Assembly (NCBI RefSeq): GCF_003050615.1
Contig: NZ_NWBU01000010.1
Coordinates: forward strand, 405,165-469,164
Source: Sphingomonas oleivorans
GTDB lineage: Bacteria > Pseudomonadota > Alphaproteobacteria > Sphingomonadales > Sphingomonadaceae
Length of the DNA: 64,000 bases
Direction: 5' to 3'
Made by a program: the position numbers and the translations under genes. This document shows positions 6,353-15,375 of this stretch, in pieces. Each line of letters starts with the position of its first letter. Positions within the stretch are counted from its first letter, which is position 1. The notes under the pieces were generated by a model. That model was given only the letters and a program-made list of their open reading frames with translations. It made no database searches and was not told the DNA's origin.

Positions 6353-9300
6353 TTCACTTCTCCTTCGGGTTGAACGTGGGATTGGGATTTGCGCCGCATC
6401 AGCAGATAGGCTGCGGGAATGATGAGCATCGACAACAGCGGTGCGGTCAGCATGCCGCCAACCATCGGGGCGGCGATGCGGCTCATGACTTCCGAGCCGG
6501 TGCCGCCACCGACTAGGATCGGAAACAGGCCGGCGAGGATCACCGCAACCGTCATCGCCTTGGGCCGCACGCGCAATAGCGCGCCTTCGCGTACCGCTGC
6601 AGCGACGTCGCCATCTTCGCGCGCTTCCAGTGCCTGCTTCAGATAGATCAGCATCACTACGCCGAACTCAGCAGCGACGCCGGCAAGTGCGATGAACCCG
6701 ACCGCGCTTGCCACCGACTGATTGTAGCCGAGCAAGTAGAGCAGCCACAGTCCGCCGGTCAGTGCGAAAGGCAGCGTGCCCATGATCAAGAGCGCTTCGT
6801 CCCAGCGGCGGAAGGTCAAGTACAGCAGCGCGAAGATGATCGCGAGCGTCACCGGGATGACGAGCTTCATCCGTTCCTTGGCACGGACGAAAAACTCATA
6901 CTGACCGGTATAGGAGACGCTCACGCCGGGTGGGAGTTTGATCTCGCGCGCGATCGCCTGGCTGATGTCGCTAACCAGCGTCTGCATGTCGCGGTCGCGG
7001 CCGTCGACATAGATCCAGGTGACCGGCCGGCCGTTTTCGCTTCTGAGCATCGGCGGGCCGTCGCTGACCCGGACCGAGGCTACCGTGCCGAGCGTGATCT
7101 GCTGGCCTGAGGGTGTCAGCACCGGGAGGCTCGCGAGCTTGTCCGGACTGTCGCGCACCTCTCGTGGATACCGCACGCTGATCGGATAGCGAGCTAGCCC
7201 TTCGACCGTCTGACCGATGGTATCGCCGCCGATCGCGCCGGAAACCACCGCCCGGACGTCCGCGACATTGAGGCCGTAGCGGCCCGCGGCAGCGCGGTCG
7301 ACATCGACATCAATGTAACGACCGCCAGTCAGCCGCTCGGCGAGGGCGGAGGCTACGCCGGGCACAACCTTCACCACCTGCTCGATCTGCCTCGCCGCGC
7401 GGTCGATCTCGGCAAGGTTGGAACCTGCTACCTTGATTCCGACCGGGCTCTTGATTCCGGTGGCGAGCATATCGATGCGATTGCGGATCGGCGGGATCCA
7501 GAAATTGGCGAGGCCCGGCACCTTCACCCGCGCGTCGAGCTCCTCGACCAACTTTTCGGGCGTCATGCCCGGCCGCCACTGGTCGCGGGGTTTGAAGCGA
7601 ATCGTCGTCTCGAACATTTCGAGCGGAGCGGGATCCGTCGCGCTGTCGGCGCGGCCAGCCTTGCCGAAGACACTTTCGACCTCGGGCGCGGTCTTGATCA
7701 GCCGATCTGTCTGCTGGAGCAGTCGGCCGGCCTCCGCCGGGGAGAGGCCCGGCAGCGCCGAGGGCATGTAGAGCAGGTCGCCCTCGTTCATCTGCGGCAG
7801 GAACTCACCGCCGATCCGGGACATCGGCCAGAGGGTGGTGGCAAAGATCAGCGTGGCGATCAGCAGCGTCTGTTTGGGCCGCTTGAGCACCCAGTCGATT
7901 GCCGGCCGGTAGACTCGCGCCAGCCAACGATTGATGGGATTCGCTTCCTCGCTTGGGATGCGCCCCCGGATCAGCAGCCCCATCAGCACCGGGATCAGCG
8001 TGATCGAGAGGAACGCGGCCGCCGCCATCGCATAGGTTTTGGTGAAGGCAAGCGGCGCGAACAGGCGACCTTCCTGCCCCTGGAGTGTGAAAATGGGCAG
8101 GAAGGAGAAGGTGATGATGAGGAGGCTCAGGAACAACGCCGGGCCGACTTCCTCGGCGGCAAGGGTGACGATCAGCCAGCGCGTTGGCAAATCGGGTTCG
8201 CTTTCGGGATTGGCGTCGTGCCAGCGTTCGAGATGCTTGTGGGCATTCTCGATCATCACCACGGCCGCGTCGACCATCGCGCCGATGGCAATTGCGATGC
8301 CGCCCAATGACAAGATGTTCGCGTTGAGCCCCTGCAGCCGCATGACGATGAAGGCGATCAATATGCCGAGCGGCAGGGTCAGGATCGCCACCAGCGCCGA
8401 GCGCGCGTGCCAGAGGAACAGCGCGCAGACGAGCGCGACAATGACGAACTCCTCGATGAGCTTGTGGTTGAGGTTCTCGACCGCGCGCTCGATTAGCCCC
8501 GAACGGTCGTAGGTCGGGACGATCTCGACGCCCGGCGGCAGGCTCTTCCTGAGTTCCTCAAGCTTTGTCCTGACGCCGTCGATCACCGCACGCGCGTTCT
8601 GGCCCTGGCGCATGACGATGACGCCGCCGGCAACCTCGCCTTCGCCGTTCAGTTCTGCGATGCCGCGCCGCATCTCCGGTCCGATCTGGACGTTTGCGAC
8701 CTCGCCCAAGGTCACGGGGATGCCGCCCGCTGCGGTGCGGATGGGCACGGCGCGGAAGTCGTCGAGGGTTTTGAGGTAACCGCTGGCGCGCACGGTATAT
8801 TCGGCGCCGGCCATTTCGACGCTCGCGCCTCCCGTTTCCTGATTGGCGCGCTTCAATGCTTCCGCAACTTGATCGGCAGTGACGCCGTAAGCCACGAGCT
8901 TCTGTGGATCGACCACGACTTGGTACTGCTTGACCATGCCTCCGATGCTGGCGACCTCGGCGACTCCGGGCACGGTCTTCAATTCGAAGCGCAGGAACCA
9001 GTCCTGGATCGAGCGTAATTGCGCTAGATCGTGCCCACCAGTCCTATCGACCAGCGCATATTCGTAGATCCAGCCCACACCGGTTGCATCGGGGCCGAGC
9101 GAGGCTTTCGCCCCTTCGGGCAGGCGGTTTTGCACCTGGCTCAGATATTCGAGGACGCGGCTTCGCGCCCAGTAGAGATCGGTGCCGTCGTCGAACAGCA
9201 CATAGACGAAGCTATCGCCGACAAAGGAATAACCGCGCACAACCCGTGCACCGGGGACCGAGAGCATGGTCGAGGTGATCGGATAGGTGACCTGGTTCTC

Positions 9301-9483
9301 GACGATCTGCGGCGCCTGGCCGGGATAAGTCGTGCGGATGATTACCTGCACGTCGGACAGGTCTGGGAGCGCATCGACCGGCGTGGTCCTGATTGCTGCC
9401 ACCCCGATTGCCGTGAGCACCAGGGCGGCGGCGATCACGAGGCCGCGGGCTCGCACCGAGGCCCGAATGATGCTGGCGATCAC
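6349..9483 (-). CDS. cusA: CusA-type RND copper/silver efflux pump
   Basis: A 1044-residue inner-membrane RND transporter of the heavy-metal (HME) class, full length for the family. The monovalent-metal Met triad is present: [16 protein letters not shown] and NRIDML correspond to E. coli CusA M573, M623 and M672. This argues for Cu(I)/Ag(I) rather than divalent CzcA substrates. [22 protein letters not shown] is the TM4 region with the proton-relay Asp. It works as a trimer with CusB and an outer-membrane channel. The gene overlaps both neighbours by 4 bp (ATGA), so the pump subunits are translationally coupled. Confidence 0.93.
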   Translation of the reverse strand: MIASIIRASVRARGLVIAAALVLTAIGVAAIRTTPVDALPDLSDVQVIIRTTYPGQAPQIVENQVTYPITSTMLSVPGARVVRGYSFVGDSFVYVLFDDGTDLYWARSRVLEYLSQVQNRLPEGAKASLGPDATGVGWIYEYALVDRTGGHDLAQLRSIQDWFLRFELKTVPGVAEVASIGGMVKQYQVVVDPQKLVAYGVTADQVAEALKRANQETGGASVEMAGAEYTVRASGYLKTLDDFRAVPIRTAAGGIPVTLGEVANVQIGPEMRRGIAELNGEGEVAGGVIVMRQGQNARAVIDGVRTKLEELRKSLPPGVEIVPTYDRSGLIERAVENLNHKLIEEFVIVALVCALFLWHARSALVAILTLPLGILIAFIVMRLQGLNANILSLGGIAIAIGAMVDAAVVMIENAHKHLERWHDANPESEPDLPTRWLIVTLAAEEVGPALFLSLLIITFSFLPIFTLQGQEGRLFAPLAFTKTYAMAAAAFLSITLIPVLMGLLIRGRIPSEEANPINRWLARVYRPAIDWVLKRPKQTLLIATLIFATTLWPMSRIGGEFLPQMNEGDLLYMPSALPGLSPAEAGRLLQQTDRLIKTAPEVESVFGKAGRADSATDPAPLEMFETTIRFKPRDQWRPGMTPEKLVEELDARVKVPGLANFWIPPIRNRIDMLATGIKSPVGIKVAGSNLAEIDRAARQIEQVVKVVPGVASALAERLTGGRYIDVDVDRAAAGRYGLNVADVRAVVSGAIGGDTIGQTVEGLARYPISVRYPREVRDSPDKLASLPVLTPSGQQITLGTVASVRVSDGPPMLRSENGRPVTWIYVDGRDRDMQTLVSDISQAIAREIKLPPGVSVSYTGQYEFFVRAKERMKLVIPVTLAIIFALLYLTFRRWDEALLIMGTLPFALTGGLWLLYLLGYNQSVASAVGFIALAGVAAEFGVVMLIYLKQALEAREDGDVAAAVREGALLRVRPKAMTVAVILAGLFPILVGGGTGSEVMSRIAAPMVGGMLTAPLLSMLIIPAAYLLMRRKSQSHVQPEGEVK

Positions 9484-10715
9484 TTGCCGCCCTCCAAAGG
9501 CCGCGCCGCGATTCCGGTCAGGCTCGCTTCGGAATCGAGCAGAAACTGACCCGAAGCCACAACCTTCTCGCCGGCACTGAGCCCTTGCAGAATCTCAGTC
9601 TTCCCGCCGCCTTCGCGGCCCGCGCGGACTTCGGCGGGGCGGTAACGGCCGCTATCAAGCGCGAGCATAACGAGGGTGCGCGCGCCGGTGCGGATCACCG
9701 CCTCGCTTGGGATGAGGAGGGCCTGCTTCTGATCGCCGCCCAGTGCGACACTAGCGAACATGCCGGGGCGGAGCCGCCCGCGGCGATTGGCGAGTTCGAT
9801 CCGCACGGTCAACGTGCGGCTTTCGGGCTGCGTTGTGGGTAGGATCGCGATTACCCGCCCGGTGAAAGTCTCGCCGGGAAAGGCGGCAAGCGTGGCGTTC
9901 ACACTCTGGCCAATCCTTACGGTCCAGCCTTGTGCTTCGGGTACAGCGGCGTTCAGCCACACCGTACCGATCCCTGTGACTTGCGCCAGTGTCTGGCCTT
10001 GGGCGAGCGTCACGCCCACGCGAGCGTCAAGTGTCTGGATCACGCCTGAGATCGGCGAGGTGATCGTCACTGTGCCGCTGGTGCGCCCGGTGCGTTCGAC
10101 TTGCGAAATCAGACCGTCGGACATGCCCATCAGCCGCAATCGCTGACGCGCGGCGGCGGCAAGCTCGGGCTTGTTGAGCCGTTTGACTGCGAGAAACTCT
10201 CCTTGCGCGCCGCCCCATTCGGGCAGTTGCAGATCGGTGATAGGTGCGCCCGCGCCGATCACGTCGCCCGGCGCCCGGCCATAGACGCGCGTCACGAACC
10301 CACCCGAGCGTGCCTGAACGATCGCCACATTGCGCTGGTTGAAGTCGATCGTGCCGGTGACCGTGAGCGTCGAGGGCAGGCTGCCGATCTCTGCGGTCGC
10401 CACGCGCAGCCCGAGGTTCTGCCGCGCGGTCGGATCGATGCTGATTCCCGGCGCCGCGTTCGCGGCAGGCGCTTCATCGGCATATTTGGGGATGGTCTTC
10501 ATCCCCATCGACGAAAGCGAATTGGGATTGTCGTAGTGCTCGGCCGGCACCATTGGATCGTACCAGTAAAGGATCTTCCGCCCCGATTGGGTCGATTCAG
10601 CTTCGCTCGCAGGCCCCCCGCGTTGGCCCAGCCAATAGCCGCCGCCACCTGCGACCAATGCGATCGTCAATGCTCCGACGCCCCAGCGCGCGGTGTTCTT
10701 CGCGTTCATCATCAT
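9480..10715 (-). CDS. cusB: CusB-type periplasmic adaptor of Cu/Ag efflux
   Basis: A 411-residue membrane-fusion (periplasmic adaptor) protein. An N-terminal transmembrane anchor (about residues 12-29) is followed by a heavy-metal-binding segment with the YDPM...[11 protein letters not shown] pattern seen in CusB-class adaptors. The barrel-sandwich and beta-barrel domains follow ([21 protein letters not shown], then [11 protein letters not shown]). It bridges CusA and the outer-membrane channel and receives metal from the CusF-like protein. It overlaps cusA and cusC by 4 bp each. Confidence 0.9.
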   Translation of the reverse strand: MMMNAKNTARWGVGALTIALVAGGGGYWLGQRGGPASEAESTQSGRKILYWYDPMVPAEHYDNPNSLSSMGMKTIPKYADEAPAANAAPGISIDPTARQNLGLRVATAEIGSLPSTLTVTGTIDFNQRNVAIVQARSGGFVTRVYGRAPGDVIGAGAPITDLQLPEWGGAQGEFLAVKRLNKPELAAAARQRLRLMGMSDGLISQVERTGRTSGTVTITSPISGVIQTLDARVGVTLAQGQTLAQVTGIGTVWLNAAVPEAQGWTVRIGQSVNATLAAFPGETFTGRVIAILPTTQPESRTLTVRIELANRRGRLRPGMFASVALGGDQKQALLIPSEAVIRTGARTLVMLALDSGRYRPAEVRAGREGGGKTEILQGLSAGEKVVASGQFLLDSEASLTGIAARPLEGGK

Positions 10716-11956
10716 GGCCGCGTTCCCCCATCCGTAATTGGCCCATAGGTAAAATTGATACGGATCGTGTCGCGTGCGACATCGGCCTCGCGTGCCAATG
10801 CATCGACTTCGGCTTCGGCCAGTGCCAGCGACGAGAGCAGCGCGCTGCCGAGGTCGAGCTTGCCGGCAGCATAGCTTGCCATGTCGAGCTCGGCCCGGTG
10901 CTTGGCGAGCGGTACCAGCGTATTCCGCGCATTCATGAGGCGCTGATGGTGCATGGCATGGTCGGCAAGATCGCCATTGAGCGCGGCGGCGAGTTCGCGT
11001 TCCCCGGCCGCACGCATCAGCCGCGCCCGTTCAGCTTCGCTCGCTCGCGCGGCGATTTTCGGATCCTGGCGGCGCCTGGCAAAGAGCGGCAGGTCGATGC
11101 TGACACCGACCGACACAAGATCGCCAAATGCGGGGTCTCGGCGACCATAGGAGGTGCTGACCCGCCAGTCGGGACGCTTGTCGGCGCGAGCAAGTTCGGT
11201 TTCCGCGTCCGCCGCTCTCGTCTCGGCATCGAGGGCCTGCAAGCGCGGCAGCCCCCCAAGCCTCGCCGCCAGCTGTGCACGATCCACTTCAAGCATGGGT
11301 GGATCACCCGAGACATCGGCCTGGAGATCGCCAGTAAAGCGCGCCAGCCTGGCCTGCGCCTTGGTAACTTCGGCGGCGAGGTCGCTGCGCCGGTCGTTGA
11401 CCGCGCCGCGCAACTGATCCGGCTCGAGTGCCGCGCTGGGCCGCGCTGAGCCCGACGCCAGCCTAGCCGATACCGTCGCCTGAAGTTCGCTGAGGCTCGC
11501 GTCGAGCCGTTGCAGCTGTGCGAGACGTCGCTTCGCGTAATAGAGATCGACCCAGGCAAGCGCGGTCTCGAGACGGACATTCTGCGCCTCGGCCGCAGCC
11601 CCTGCCTCGGCAATGCCGATGTCGGCTTGTGCACGTTCGCGCTGGGCGCGGCGCTTGGCAGGATTGGGAAATTGCTGGCTGAGACCGATGGTCGTCATGG
11701 TAAAGTCGTCGCGGTTGAAGCTCCCGGCGTTGGGACCAGAAACCGGAAATCCCTGAACGCCAAGGTCAAGCGTGGGGTCGGGCAAGCGGCCGGCGGCAAT
11801 CGCGGCCGAACGTGTGGCATCGACGCCCGCCTCGTTTGCCTGGAGCGACGGCGCTTCACGCGCGGCCCGCTGGAGCGCCGCATCAAAAGTCAGCGGCTCG
11901 GCCAGCGCAGCACCCGGGATCGCCGCGAGCAGCGGCGCCAGAATAATCATTCTCAT
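10712..11956 (-). CDS. cusC: CusC/CzcC-type outer-membrane efflux channel (TolC family)
   Basis: A 414-residue outer-membrane factor. It has a signal peptide (cleavage near GAALA-EP) without a lipobox Cys, then two repeats of the OEP helical domain (LTFDAALQRAAREAPSLQANEAGVDATRS and a second half after about residue 210). It forms the trimeric exit duct for the CusBA pump. It is the first of the four coupled pump genes. Upstream (11957-12094) lie two strong hairpins that separate it from the small secreted proteins. Confidence 0.85.
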   Translation of the reverse strand: MRMIILAPLLAAIPGAALAEPLTFDAALQRAAREAPSLQANEAGVDATRSAAIAAGRLPDPTLDLGVQGFPVSGPNAGSFNRDDFTMTTIGLSQQFPNPAKRRAQRERAQADIGIAEAGAAAEAQNVRLETALAWVDLYYAKRRLAQLQRLDASLSELQATVSARLASGSARPSAALEPDQLRGAVNDRRSDLAAEVTKAQARLARFTGDLQADVSGDPPMLEVDRAQLAARLGGLPRLQALDAETRAADAETELARADKRPDWRVSTSYGRRDPAFGDLVSVGVSIDLPLFARRRQDPKIAARASEAERARLMRAAGERELAAALNGDLADHAMHHQRLMNARNTLVPLAKHRAELDMASYAAGKLDLGSALLSSLALAEAEVDALAREADVARDTIRINFTYGPITDGGTRP

Positions 11957-12015
11957 GAGGATCTCCTGATCGGCAGGGCCAGGACCGATGTGCGAGAAAG
12001 GCTCCGGATAAACGG

Positions 12016-12088
12016 GCGCCGGCGAAGGTGGGCATACTCCGCCGGCGCCACGCGCCTGGCCTTTGTGTTTATCGCTATCGGCCAGGCA
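12016..12088 (-). promoter_or_regulatory. Two consecutive stem-loops upstream of cusC
   Basis: GGCGCCGGCG (12016-12025) pairs with CGCCGGCGCC (12041-12050), and GCCTGGCC (12055-12062) pairs with GGCCAGGC (12081-12088). On the leftward transcript they lie between the 88-residue protein gene and cusC. They could be a leaky terminator or processing site that sets the ratio of the small proteins to the pump. No long U-run is seen. Confidence 0.5.
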
Positions 12089-12094
12089 ATTGCC

Positions 12095-12361
12095 TTAGCC
12101 GGCCGATGGCGCACCGCTCTTGCCGCGCATGTCCATCATGCAGCTGGCATGGTCGGCCTTCATCATGGCGCAGTCGCAATTGGCCATGCTGGTTTCTGCG
12201 CCCTTGACCCAAACGCGAAGGCGCGATGGGCCGGTCGACTTTGGCCCGAACGTGGGCTGAGTCCGCCACTCCCAATGGCCCGAGGCATTTTCATGCGCCG
12301 AAGCAACGGATGCGGTAGCGAGTGCCGCCGCAAAGGCGGCGAGCGTAAGAATCGTCTTCAT
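12095..12361 (-). CDS. Small secreted Cys/Met/His-rich protein of the metal-resistance cassette
   Basis: An 88-residue protein with a clear signal peptide (MKTILTLAAFAAALATASVASA-HE). The mature part carries a dense cluster of potential soft-metal ligands near its end (CDCAMMKADHASCMMDM). It lies in the same leftward direction as cusCBA-F and the 123-residue protein, directly ahead of them. I do not recognise a named family. A periplasmic copper/silver-binding or sequestering role is inferred from composition and position. Confidence 0.7.
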   Translation of the reverse strand: MKTILTLAAFAAALATASVASAHENASGHWEWRTQPTFGPKSTGPSRLRVWVKGAETSMANCDCAMMKADHASCMMDMRGKSGAPSAG

Positions 12362-12431
12362 GTGAAATTCCTTGGTTGAACTGAATTGAGGCGCAAGACG
12401 GACATCTGGGTCCGCTGCGCGCTACTTGGGT

Positions 12432-12803
12432 TCAGCCAAGGCGGGCGGGTGGTTCAGGCTCGGGGCCGAAATTGCGTCCGATCAAAGGCGCTGCCGGGGC
12501 GAGTCCCGGGATCATGGCACGAAATTCCGGTGCTGAGTCGGATGCCAGGGGCGGCAACAGCGCCACCGGTACGGCGCACCCCATCTTGGTGATGCAGTCA
12601 GGCGTCATGCCCTCACAGGGCTTCCCGGACTGTGGCTTCTGCTTCGCGAGCCCCATCATCTCCGCGCATTCGGGGCTCATCTGTGCGACGGCAACCACTT
12701 GCTCGGCCTTCTCGACCGGCATGACATGCGCGAACGCCGCTTCCTGGCCCATTAGGCCAAGCAGTGCTCCAACGAGCATCAGCAGAGAGAACCAGCGCTT
12801 CAC
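12432..12803 (-). CDS. Small secreted protein with Cys/Met-rich core, metal-resistance cassette
   Basis: A 123-residue protein starting at a GTG (12801-12803), chosen because MKRWFSLLMLVGALLGL then forms a proper signal peptide and AAGAAG lies upstream; a longer frame to 12929 would add a polar extension without sense. The mature part has SPECAEMMG, GKPCEGMTPDC and KMGCAVP, four Cys plus several Met, followed by a Pro-rich tail. Position between the merR-type gene and the other cus genes suggests co-expression. The function is unknown; metal binding in the periplasm is inferred. Confidence 0.65.
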   Translation of the reverse strand: MKRWFSLLMLVGALLGLMGQEAAFAHVMPVEKAEQVVAVAQMSPECAEMMGLAKQKPQSGKPCEGMTPDCITKMGCAVPVALLPPLASDSAPEFRAMIPGLAPAAPLIGRNFGPEPEPPARLG

Positions 12804-12865
12804 GTGACTTCTTTCGGCTTGCAATGGGCTACTGTCAATTCCTTGGGCAGGCCCTGCCATTCCCG

Positions 12866-13261
12866 CTATGAAATCTGAGGCCCAAGCGTCTCGATGATCT
12901 TGCAGTCGCCGACCGTCCCCTGTCGGCAACTGCCGATTATGCGACGCAGTTCGTCGCGCATCAGGGTGAGGTCCACGATCTTCCGTTCGACAGCGGCAAG
13001 ATGCCCGCTAGCGATTGTATCTACCGCGCCGCAAGATTTGTCCCGGTCATCTGCGAGGGTGAGAAGCTCGCGGACATCGTCGAGTGAAAAGCCAAGATCG
13101 CGAGCCCGGCGGATGAAGGACAGCCGCCGTAGATGGTCATCGCCATAGCTGCGATAGTTACCGCTCGTGCGCCCAGCCGGCGGAAGAAGGCCGGATTTCT
13201 CGTAGAAGCGGACAGTCTCGACCTTGGTCCCGGTGGCAACGGCCAGTTCACCGATCTTCAT
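12866..13261 (-). CDS. MerR-family metal-responsive regulator (CadR/PbrR/ZntR-like)
   Basis: A 131-residue MerR-type activator. The N-terminal winged helix reads MKIGELAVATGTKVETVRFYEKSGLLPP with the GNYRSY wing, then the dimerisation helix. The metal-sensing cysteines are C77 (KSCGAVD, dimerisation-helix start), C112 and C120 (SCRQGTVGDC). That arrangement fits sensors of divalent soft metals (Cd/Pb/Zn) better than CueR, which has a CxxxxxxxC loop but lacks C77. It diverges from the cation diffusion facilitator, and a perfect MerR operator lies between them. Whether it also controls the cus genes, which lie on its own strand, is open. Confidence 0.85.
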   Translation of the reverse strand: MKIGELAVATGTKVETVRFYEKSGLLPPAGRTSGNYRSYGDDHLRRLSFIRRARDLGFSLDDVRELLTLADDRDKSCGAVDTIASGHLAAVERKIVDLTLMRDELRRIIGSCRQGTVGDCKIIETLGPQIS

Positions 13262-13264
13262 GAC

Positions 13265-13297
13265 TTGACCCTGTAGTCGCTACAGGGTGCATATAGA
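13265..13297 (+). promoter_or_regulatory. MerR-type promoter/operator driving the cation efflux gene
   Basis: A perfect 9-bp inverted repeat, ACCCTGTAG-TCG-CTACAGGGT (13268-13288), overlaps a -35 box TTGACC (13265-13270) and ends just before an A/T-rich -10 candidate (CATATA or TATAGA, 13290-13297). The over-long 19-21 bp spacer with the dyad inside it is the hallmark of MerR-activated promoters. The orientation points to the rightward transporter gene at 13331. Confidence 0.85.
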
Positions 13298-13330
13298 TGG
13301 GCGACTCGGAATTTCCAAGGAGCAACCCGG

Positions 13331-13984
13331 ATGGCCGACGAATGCTGTGCCCGCGCTTGCGGGAACAGGGGTACGCTCAACAATCCCCGCTGGCGCAACG
13401 TGCTATGGATCGCGTTAGGCCTCAACGTGGCGATGTTTCTCATCGAGAGCATCGCCGGCATCGCGGCACACTCGCGTTCACTCCAAGCCGATGCCCTCGA
13501 TTTTCTCGGGGATGCGGCCAACTACGCGATCAGCTTGGGTGTTGCGGGCATGGCTCTTGCCTGGCGCGCACGAACCGCCTTGCTCAAGGGCTTGACTATC
13601 CTTGCCTTTGGCCTGGGCGTGCTGGCTTGGGCAGTTTGGGGACTGATCCACGGTTCCACACCCGATCCGGTGGCAATGGGCATGGTTGGGGCCATCGCGC
13701 TGTTGGTCAATGTCGCGGTTGCCCTGATGCTATTTCGCTATCGAACGGGCGACGCGAACATGCGCTCTGTCTGGATCTGCTCGCGCAACGACGCGATCAA
13801 CAATCTGTTGGTGATCGGAGCCGGAGTAGCGGGGTTCTGGACAGAGAACGGTATCCCCGATCTTTTGGTCGCTCTTGTGATGGCCCTGTTGGGTATCGGC
13901 GGCGGTTGGCAAATTGTCAGGCAGGCGCAGGGCGAATTGAGGGAGGCGCGGATCGAGGCCTATGCGCAGAAATTTTGCGGATGA
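13331..13984 (+). CDS. Cation diffusion facilitator (CDF) family metal efflux transporter
   Basis: A 217-residue inner-membrane protein with about six hydrophobic segments. The CDF metal site is visible as LQADALDFLGDAANYA in TM2 and RNDAINNL in TM5. The N-terminus MADECCARACG is Cys-rich and may bind metal. The usual long C-terminal cytoplasmic domain is absent, making it a short CDF. The start has AAGGAG 8 bases upstream. It sits under a MerR-type operator and beside the regulator, so it probably exports the metal that regulator senses (Cd, Zn or Pb type), complementing the Cu/Ag pump on the other strand. Confidence 0.85.
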   Translation: MADECCARACGNRGTLNNPRWRNVLWIALGLNVAMFLIESIAGIAAHSRSLQADALDFLGDAANYAISLGVAGMALAWRARTALLKGLTILAFGLGVLAWAVWGLIHGSTPDPVAMGMVGAIALLVNVAVALMLFRYRTGDANMRSVWICSRNDAINNLLVIGAGVAGFWTENGIPDLLVALVMALLGIGGGWQIVRQAQGELREARIEAYAQKFCG

Positions 13985-14097
13985 CGGAAAAATTTCGGAT
14001 TCGGCTGACCTGCTACCTAGAGAGCTACCTAGAGCTCAATCGGTCAATCGGAGGCCTTTAATGAGGCCTTACAACACGTTGAAATATATAGAGAAAA

Positions 14098-14173
<76 letters not shown>

Positions 14174-14268
14174 ACATCCCTTTCCGAAGCGCCTTGATGG
14201 TGGCGTTCCGAAGCGAGGGGCGCCGGTTACCCCGGCTCGCGGCCGATGTAAACAGCCATTTGAAAATT

Positions 14269-15375
14269 TTATTTCCGCTCCTTCGCTGCGCGGTCCAGCG
14301 CCATCAGCATGCCGAGGCAGAAAAGGACCGTCATCATCGCCGACCCGCCGAAGGAAACCAGGGGAAGCGGGATGCCGACGACCGGCGCCAGCCCCATCAC
14401 CATCATCAGATTGATCGCGACATAGAAGAAGATGGTGGTGGTAAGCCCCGCCGCGGCAAGGCGGCCGAAGCGCGTCCGCGAGCAATTCGCCACCTGCATG
14501 CCCCAGCGCACGACGAGGAAGAAGGCGATGATCAGCCCCACGCCGCCGACCAGACCCCATTCCTCCGCCATCGTCGCGAAGACGAAATCGGTATGGCCTT
14601 CGGGCAGATAGTCGAGATGGCTCTGCGTGCCGCGTAGGAAGCCCTTGCCGAAAATGCCGCCCGATCCGATCGCGATCTTGGACTGGATGATATGATAGCC
14701 GGTGCCGAGCGGGTCGCTTTCCGGATTGAGGAATATCTCGACCCGGTTGCGCTGATATTCGTGCATCATGCTGAGCGCGATCGGCAGGGCCGCGCCCAGC
14801 GCCGCGGCCCCGCCGATGAACAGGCGAAGCGGCAGGCCCGCCAGGAACATCACCGTCATGCCGCCTGCGACGATCATCAGCGAGGTGCCGAGATCGGGTT
14901 GGGTCATCACCAGCATGAAGGGCAGGCCGATCAGGATCGCGGCCGGCCAGATCGCGCTCCAGCGGCGGATCTCGCCGGCGGGCAGCATGTCGTAGAAGCG
15001 GGCGAGGACGAGGATGATGGCGAGCTTCATGAATTCGGACGGCTGGAGCCGGATGAAGCCGAGATCGAGCCAGCGCCGGCTGCCGCCGCCGACGAAGCCG
15101 AACATCTCCACCGCGATCAGCAGCACGATCAATATCGCATAGAGCGGAAAGGAGACGGCCTTGAGCTGATCCTCCCGCACGCGCGATATCAGGAGGGCGA
15201 TGCCGAGGAAGAAGACGAACCTTATTCCCTGCGACCAGGCCCAGGGCTTCAGGCTGCCGCCCGCCGCCGAATAGAGCACGACGAGGCCGAAGCCGCTGAT
15301 CGCCGAGACGAGCAGGATCACCCGCCAGGGAATCTGGGCGAGCGGCGCGGGCACGAGGGAGGTATGGCGGCTCAT
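14269..15375 (-). CDS. rodA: RodA, SEDS peptidoglycan glycosyltransferase
   Basis: A 368-residue polytopic membrane protein of the SEDS family, about ten transmembrane segments. Recognisable signatures are SRRWLDLGFIRLQPSEFMKL and the large periplasmic loop GYHIIQSKIAIGSGGIFGKGF...LPEGHTDFVFATMAEEWG. It polymerises lipid II glycan strands for sidewall growth together with its cognate PBP2. It overlaps mrdA by 4 bp (ATGA) and is the last gene of the leftward mreB-mreC-mreD-mrdA-rodA cluster. Confidence 0.95.
   Translation of the reverse strand: MSRHTSLVPAPLAQIPWRVILLVSAISGFGLVVLYSAAGGSLKPWAWSQGIRFVFFLGIALLISRVREDQLKAVSFPLYAILIVLLIAVEMFGFVGGGSRRWLDLGFIRLQPSEFMKLAIILVLARFYDMLPAGEIRRWSAIWPAAILIGLPFMLVMTQPDLGTSLMIVAGGMTVMFLAGLPLRLFIGGAAALGAALPIALSMMHEYQRNRVEIFLNPESDPLGTGYHIIQSKIAIGSGGIFGKGFLRGTQSHLDYLPEGHTDFVFATMAEEWGLVGGVGLIIAFFLVVRWGMQVANCSRTRFGRLAAAGLTTTIFFYVAINLMMVMGLAPVVGIPLPLVSFGGSAMMTVLFCLGMLMALDRAAKERK

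Noticed and set aside
13985-14097. att site repeat at tRNA-Lys
   Set aside because: The two short CTACCTAGAG copies (near 14015-14036) are not copies of the tRNA 3' end; the second att copy, if any, lies outside the window.
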